Source: JBDOQU01 sp039839375 (lineage in GTDB: Bacteria; Pseudomonadota; Alphaproteobacteria; DSM-16000; Inquilinaceae). From it: a stretch of 64,000 nt of DNA. Location of the stretch: assembly GCF_039839375.1 (NCBI RefSeq), contig NZ_JBDOQU010000004.1, forward strand, positions 1 through 64,000, written 5' to 3'. Both the position numbers and the translations under genes were made by a program. A model generated the notes under the pieces. That model did not search any database. It was not told where the DNA came from and saw only the letters and a program-made list of their open reading frames with translations. Below, piece by piece: positions 60,294 to 64,000 of the stretch (within the stretch, counting starts at the first letter, position 1; every line of letters begins with the position of its first letter).

Positions 60294-61169
60294 CTAGTTG
60301 AGATCGGAACGGGGGTCGAAGGCGTCGCGAAGCCCGTCGCCGACGAAATTGATGGCGAGGACCGTGACGACCAGCGCCGCGCCGGGAAACAGCCACTGCC
60401 AGGGATATCGCTCCAGCACCACGGTGCTGCGCGCGGCGTTGAGCATGTTGCCCCAACTCGCTTCCGGCGGCGGCACGCCAAGCCCCAGAAAGGAGAGTCC
60501 CGCCTCCAGAAGAATCGCGTTGGCGACCTGAAGCGTGGCGTAGACCACCAGGATGTCGACCGTGTTGGGCAGCCCGTGGCGCCATAGCAGGTGCCAGAGG
60601 CTGGCGCCCATCCCGCGCGAGGCCACGACGAAGTCCCGCTCCCTGAGTTCCAGCAGGCGGGCGCGGATCATGCGCGCCAGCACGGGCCAGGAGAGGAGGG
60701 AGATGACGAGGATCGTCGAGCCGATGCCGGCACCGGTTATGGAGGCGAGGACGAGCAGAAGGATGACCGGCGGCAGCGTCATCGCGAGATCCACCAACCG
60801 CATGATGCCGGTATCGACATAGCGGTTGGACAATCCCGCCACGGCGCCCACCGCGAAACCGATGACGATCGAAATGGCGACGGAGACGGACGCCACCAGC
60901 AGCGATATCCGGCCCCCTTGAAGAAGCCGGGCCAGAATGTCCCGGCCGACGCCGTCGGTGCCGAACCAGTGGGCGGTGCTGGGTCCCTGGTTCAGTGCCA
61001 GGAGATCGATCTCATTCGGCTGGTGCGGCACGATCCATGGGTAAAGGACGACCAGGAGCAGCATCGGAGCCAGGATCGCCAGACCGGCGATGGCGGCGTT
61101 GTTGCCGGCGAAGCGGCGCAGCGCGCGCGCCAGCGGTCCCTGGGCGGGGCGGGCGACGGCGGCGGTCAT
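60294..61169 (-). CDS. Dipeptide-type ABC importer permease (DppC-like)
   Basis: The 291-residue permease has about six membrane helices and the cytoplasmic EAA-type loop (ASRGMGASLWHLLWRHGLPN). WFGTDGVGRDILARLLQGGR near residue 70 is a DppC hallmark. Start ATG 61169 overlaps the DppB stop as ATGA. Confidence 0.93.
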   Translation of the reverse strand: MTAAVARPAQGPLARALRRFAGNNAAIAGLAILAPMLLLVVLYPWIVPHQPNEIDLLALNQGPSTAHWFGTDGVGRDILARLLQGGRISLLVASVSVAISIVIGFAVGAVAGLSNRYVDTGIMRLVDLAMTLPPVILLLVLASITGAGIGSTILVISLLSWPVLARMIRARLLELRERDFVVASRGMGASLWHLLWRHGLPNTVDILVVYATLQVANAILLEAGLSFLGLGVPPPEASWGNMLNAARSTVVLERYPWQWLFPGAALVVTVLAINFVGDGLRDAFDPRSDLN

Positions 61170-62128
61170 CCCGACACCTGGATGCGCGGATCGATCGTCG
61201 CGTAGGTGAGATCGGTCAGAAGATTGACCAGAATGACGCACGCGCCGATGAACAGCGTCGCGCCCATGATGACCGGATAATCGCGGGCATCCACGGCGTT
61301 GACCATCAGCAGCCCCATTCCGGGCCAGTTGAAGACGCTTTCGGTGAAGATCGCGCCGCCGATGGCGATGCCCATGGTCGACCCGATCAGCGTGACCACC
61401 GGCAGAAGCGCGTTGCGGAGCGCATGCTTGACGATGACCCAGCGTTCGCGAACGCCCTTGGCGCGCGCCGTGCGTACGTAATCCTGATGCAGCACCTCAA
61501 GAAGCGATGCGCGCATATAGCGCATGATGAGCGCCGTATGGCCGATGGAAAGCAGCAAGGCCGGCAGTATGAGGTGGTGGAGAAGGTCGAGCACGCTGAA
61601 GGGTTCGCCCGGCGTCAGCATGCCGCCCGAAGGAGCCCAGCGCAGCAATACGGAGAAGAGGTAGAGCCCGACCAGCGCGGACAGGAAAGCCGGGCTGGAT
61701 ATGCCGATGAAGGCGGTGACGGAAAGGGCGAAATCCGACGGGGAATTGCGCTTCACCGCGCTCAGGACGCCGGTCGGGATGCCGATGGCGATGGCGATCG
61801 CAATGCCCGTGCCCATCAGCAGGATCGTTGGCCCGATCCGCTGCAGGATCAGGTCCAGAACCTCCGCCCCGTTATACTGGATGGAGTAGCCGAGATCGCC
61901 GTGGAGCGCGGCCTTCGCCCAGGCGAGGTACTGGATCGGCCAGGGCTGATCCAGGCCCAGCCGGCTTCGGATCGCCGCCATCTGTTCCTGCGAAATCGCG
62001 ACCGACGGGTTGATGTAGGCGTCCACCGGATCGCCGGGGGCGAGACGCAGCAGGATGAAGATCAGGATGCTGAGCGCGACCAGCATGACCAGACCCAGTG
62101 CAAGGCGTCGAAGGCAGTAGGAAATCAT
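61166..62128 (-). CDS. Dipeptide-type ABC importer permease (DppB-like)
   Basis: The 320-residue permease has about six membrane helices, opening with MISYCLRRLALGLVML and LRLAPGDPV, typical of DppB. The EAA loop is TARAKGVRERWVIVKHALRN. It follows the solute-binding gene after 60 nt that contain a stem-loop, and overlaps the DppC start. Confidence 0.94.
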   Translation of the reverse strand: MISYCLRRLALGLVMLVALSILIFILLRLAPGDPVDAYINPSVAISQEQMAAIRSRLGLDQPWPIQYLAWAKAALHGDLGYSIQYNGAEVLDLILQRIGPTILLMGTGIAIAIAIGIPTGVLSAVKRNSPSDFALSVTAFIGISSPAFLSALVGLYLFSVLLRWAPSGGMLTPGEPFSVLDLLHHLILPALLLSIGHTALIMRYMRASLLEVLHQDYVRTARAKGVRERWVIVKHALRNALLPVVTLIGSTMGIAIGGAIFTESVFNWPGMGLLMVNAVDARDYPVIMGATLFIGACVILVNLLTDLTYATIDPRIQVSG

Positions 62129-62148
62129 GTATCCGTCCGGAAGGAGAC

Positions 62149-62171
62149 GGGCCGGCCCTCGTGGCCGGCCC
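62149..62171 (-). promoter_or_regulatory. Stem-loop between substrate-binding and permease genes
   Basis: A perfect 9-bp stem (GGGCCGGCC / GGCCGGCCC) with a 5-nt loop lies in the 60-nt gap between the binding-protein stop and dppB. Such stems commonly protect the upstream mRNA or part-terminate, so that the binding protein is made in excess of the permease. Confidence 0.65.
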
Positions 62172-62188
62172 GACAAGTTCGGGAGGTC

Positions 62189-63775
62189 TTATTCCGCGAT
62201 CGCCCAATCTTCGGCGTTCGCGTCGTACGGGCCGCCGGCGGGGGCGGGCAGCCAGACGAAATTCTCCAGATCCTTGGAGGCGACGCCATAACGGCTGGCG
62301 ACCCACATCGTCCCCCAAGGCAGGTTCTCGTTCATGGCCTGGCAGACATCCTGATACCGGGCGTCCAATTGGGATGTGTCGGTCTCATTCAAGGCCGCGT
62401 TCAGCGCATCGGTGACTTCCGGCATTCGGACGCGCAGGAAGTTGGCTCCGGCCGGCGGGATCTGGGCCTCGTTCAGGCCGATATTGATGGCGCTGGGGTC
62501 CGGGCCGTTCTGCAGGCCGGCATAGACCATCGGAAACTGCGACCAGTCCGGCTCCTGGGCGTAGATGGTGGCGTTGTAGGTCGGGACATCGACGGCCTTG
62601 GGCACGACATTGATGCCGACCTGCGCCAGCATCGCCTGCATGGCGGCCAGCACGTTGGTCGCCAGCGGGTTGGTGTAGTAGGTCAGAAGCGTGATCGGCT
62701 CGTCGCCGTTGATCTCCTCCCACCCGGCTTCCTCCAGCAATTGCTGCGCCTTTTCCGGATCGTAGGCATAGGGATCGATATCCGACGGAACCAGATGATC
62801 GGCGACGTAACCGCAATTGGCCGCTTCCGCCGCGCCGCCATAAAGGCTCTCGATGATCGCCTCACGGTTGATCGCGTGCATCACCGCCCGACGGACGCGC
62901 GTATCCTCCCAGAGCGGGACTTCATTGTTGAAGCCCAGATAGTTGACGACATAGGACTGGCCCGCGATGACGTTGAACGCCTCCTCGTCGAAGGTCGCCG
63001 CGTCGTCGGCCTCCACATAGCTGATCGAGATTTCGCCCGCCTTCAGCGCGGCGACTGCGGCGGCCGTATTCTCGAAGTACCGGTTGATGATCCGGTCCAG
63101 CTTGGGCGTGCCTTCCCGGTAGTCCGGATTGGCGACAAGTTCGACATACTGGTCGGTGACATATTCGGAGAAGGCGAAGGGGCCGGTGCCGATGGGCGAC
63201 GTCGACCACCATTCGTTGCGGGCCAGATTGTCGGCGGGAATCTCCGACAACGCGTGCTGGGGCAGCATCATAAGCTGCGTCAGCGTATTCAGCAGGCCGG
63301 CATTGGGTTCCGACAGCGTCAGGATCGCGGTCCGGTCGTCCGGCGTCTCCACCGTTTCGATCGCGCCCAGGCGGGCGGCGAAGACGGTCCCCGTCTCTCC
63401 CTGCTGTGCCAGATCGATCGTGAACTTCACGTCTTCTGAGGTGAAGGCTTCGCCGTCATGCCATGTCGCGTCGGCGAGATGGAATGTATAGGTCAGCTTG
63501 TCCTCGCTGACCTCGTAGCTTTCAGCCAGCGCGCCCTGGATCGCGGCCAGGTCCTGGTCCCAGATCACCAGCGGTTCGAAATAGAGGCTGAGCCAGGTGA
63601 AGCCGGCCGTCGCCATCAGCGGATTGAAGTTCCCCTGGAATCCTCCGGGGCCCACGTCGAAGGCTCCGGTGAGGGTGCCGCCATCGGCTGCGAGTGATTC
63701 ACCCGGCTGTGCGGCCATTCCGGCGACGATTGCGGTGGCCAGGGCCAGCGTTGACGCCATTGTCGTGAATTTCAT
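62189..63775 (-). CDS. Periplasmic substrate-binding protein (SBP family 5)
   Basis: The 528-residue protein has a signal peptide (MKFTTMASTLALATAIVAG, cleavage near ESLAA at about residue 30) and the two-lobed family 5 fold of dipeptide/oligopeptide/nickel-type binding proteins: YTFHLADATWHDGEAFTSED and RRAVMHAINREAIIE. The ligand is unknown. It is the first transporter gene of the operon, downstream of a GntR regulator. Confidence 0.93.
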   Translation of the reverse strand: MKFTTMASTLALATAIVAGMAAQPGESLAADGGTLTGAFDVGPGGFQGNFNPLMATAGFTWLSLYFEPLVIWDQDLAAIQGALAESYEVSEDKLTYTFHLADATWHDGEAFTSEDVKFTIDLAQQGETGTVFAARLGAIETVETPDDRTAILTLSEPNAGLLNTLTQLMMLPQHALSEIPADNLARNEWWSTSPIGTGPFAFSEYVTDQYVELVANPDYREGTPKLDRIINRYFENTAAAVAALKAGEISISYVEADDAATFDEEAFNVIAGQSYVVNYLGFNNEVPLWEDTRVRRAVMHAINREAIIESLYGGAAEAANCGYVADHLVPSDIDPYAYDPEKAQQLLEEAGWEEINGDEPITLLTYYTNPLATNVLAAMQAMLAQVGINVVPKAVDVPTYNATIYAQEPDWSQFPMVYAGLQNGPDPSAINIGLNEAQIPPAGANFLRVRMPEVTDALNAALNETDTSQLDARYQDVCQAMNENLPWGTMWVASRYGVASKDLENFVWLPAPAGGPYDANAEDWAIAE

Positions 63776-63814
63776 GCAGAACTCCTCCCTTTACTGGTTA
63801 GGACCGCGTTGCTC

Positions 63815-64000
63815 CTACGGGTTCTTCTTTGCGGCCAGGACTGAGGCGATGCCGTCATAGTGCCGGTCGAGCCGGGCGCGTGCTTCGGCAGGATCACGCG
63901 CGGCGATGGCGTCGATGATCTGCTGGTGATCGCGCCAGGTCGCCATGGGGTTCGGGTTGTTCAGGTTGACGAAATCGGACGTCTTGTAGAAGGCGAGCCA
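63815..64000 (-). CDS. GntR-family regulator, FCD-type C-terminus (partial)
   Basis: The last 61 residues are visible, with WRDHQQIIDAIAARDPAEARARLDRH, the typical C-terminal helix of FCD-type GntR regulators (the domain that binds organic-acid effectors). The 5' part is outside the window. It lies 39 nt upstream of the binding-protein gene on the same strand, and probably controls the importer operon. Confidence 0.8.
   Translation of the reverse strand, partial: WLAFYKTSDFVNLNNPNPMATWRDHQQIIDAIAARDPAEARARLDRHYDGIASVLAAKKNP

Noticed and set aside
61169..61241. Longer start for the DppC-like permease
   Set aside because: The extra 24 residues overlap dppB and are not permease-like; the ATGA overlap supports the shorter form.
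60995..63439. 814-codon open frame on the plus strand
   Set aside because: Antisense to the importer permeases and binding protein, all clearly recognised.

Overview
The window is a high-GC chromosome segment from an alphaproteobacterium. A Rhodospirillales-like lineage is my inference; no rRNA is present to settle it. The pointers are the carA / yqeY-dnaG-rpoD block, greA next to carB, a cobalamin-independent core gene set, a CheB-CheR-PAS-HWE kinase (HWE kinases are mostly alphaproteobacterial), a CigR-like protein and a DUF1127 peptide. Nearly all of it is ordinary chromosome with tightly packed genes. Spacers are filled by short palindromic repeat families.

Layout. 1-4.7 kb: NfeD/paraslipin membrane pair, an AbrB-type permease whose end appears frameshifted, a zinc deacylase and NAD kinase. 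4.7-7.8 kb: a small secreted protein and a molybdenum-cofactor block (moaA divergent from fdhD-mobA). 7.8-16.2 kb: accessory metabolism (two aldo/keto reductases, an amidohydrolase, a HAD phosphatase, a hydratase, a LysR regulator) with small stress-type proteins. 16.3-20.4 kb: hrpB, slyX, a 42-residue membrane peptide, phoH and tRNA-Ser(GCT). 20.4-23.0 kb: an AT-richer insert directly after the tRNA, carrying one 707-residue gene that joins a GHKL ATPase to a PD-(D/E)XK nuclease. 23.0-30.1 kb: an outer-membrane protein and a large sulfatase whose promoters share a 19-bp palindrome, then divergent katG/oxyR. 30.3-37.8 kb: LysE exporter, a PhnB-like protein, an unknown 375-residue protein, and a giant CheB/CheR/PAS/HWE sensor overlapping a single-domain response regulator. 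37.9-48 kb: greA, carB, a divergent Lrp-type regulator and putA, a GNAT enzyme and carA. 48.1-52.6 kb: yqeY, dnaG, rpoD. 52.7-56.1 kb: phytase-like secreted esterase, MBL-fold hydrolase, a CAT-anticodon tRNA. 56.4-64 kb: a dipeptide-type ABC importer operon with two DapA-family aldolases and a GntR regulator cut by the window end.

The most interesting item is the GHKL-nuclease gene at 20845-22968. It stands alone behind a tRNA, differs in base composition from its neighbours, and pairs an ATP-driven clamp domain with a nuclease domain. That is the architecture expected of a single-gene anti-invader system. I cannot place it in a named defence family. Other points of interest are the shared OmpX-like/sulfatase operator, covarying hairpin repeats in at least seven spacers, a 98-bp element present twice in opposite orientation, an Asn in place of the expected catalytic Asp in the CheB domain, and an aldo/keto reductase lacking the catalytic His.
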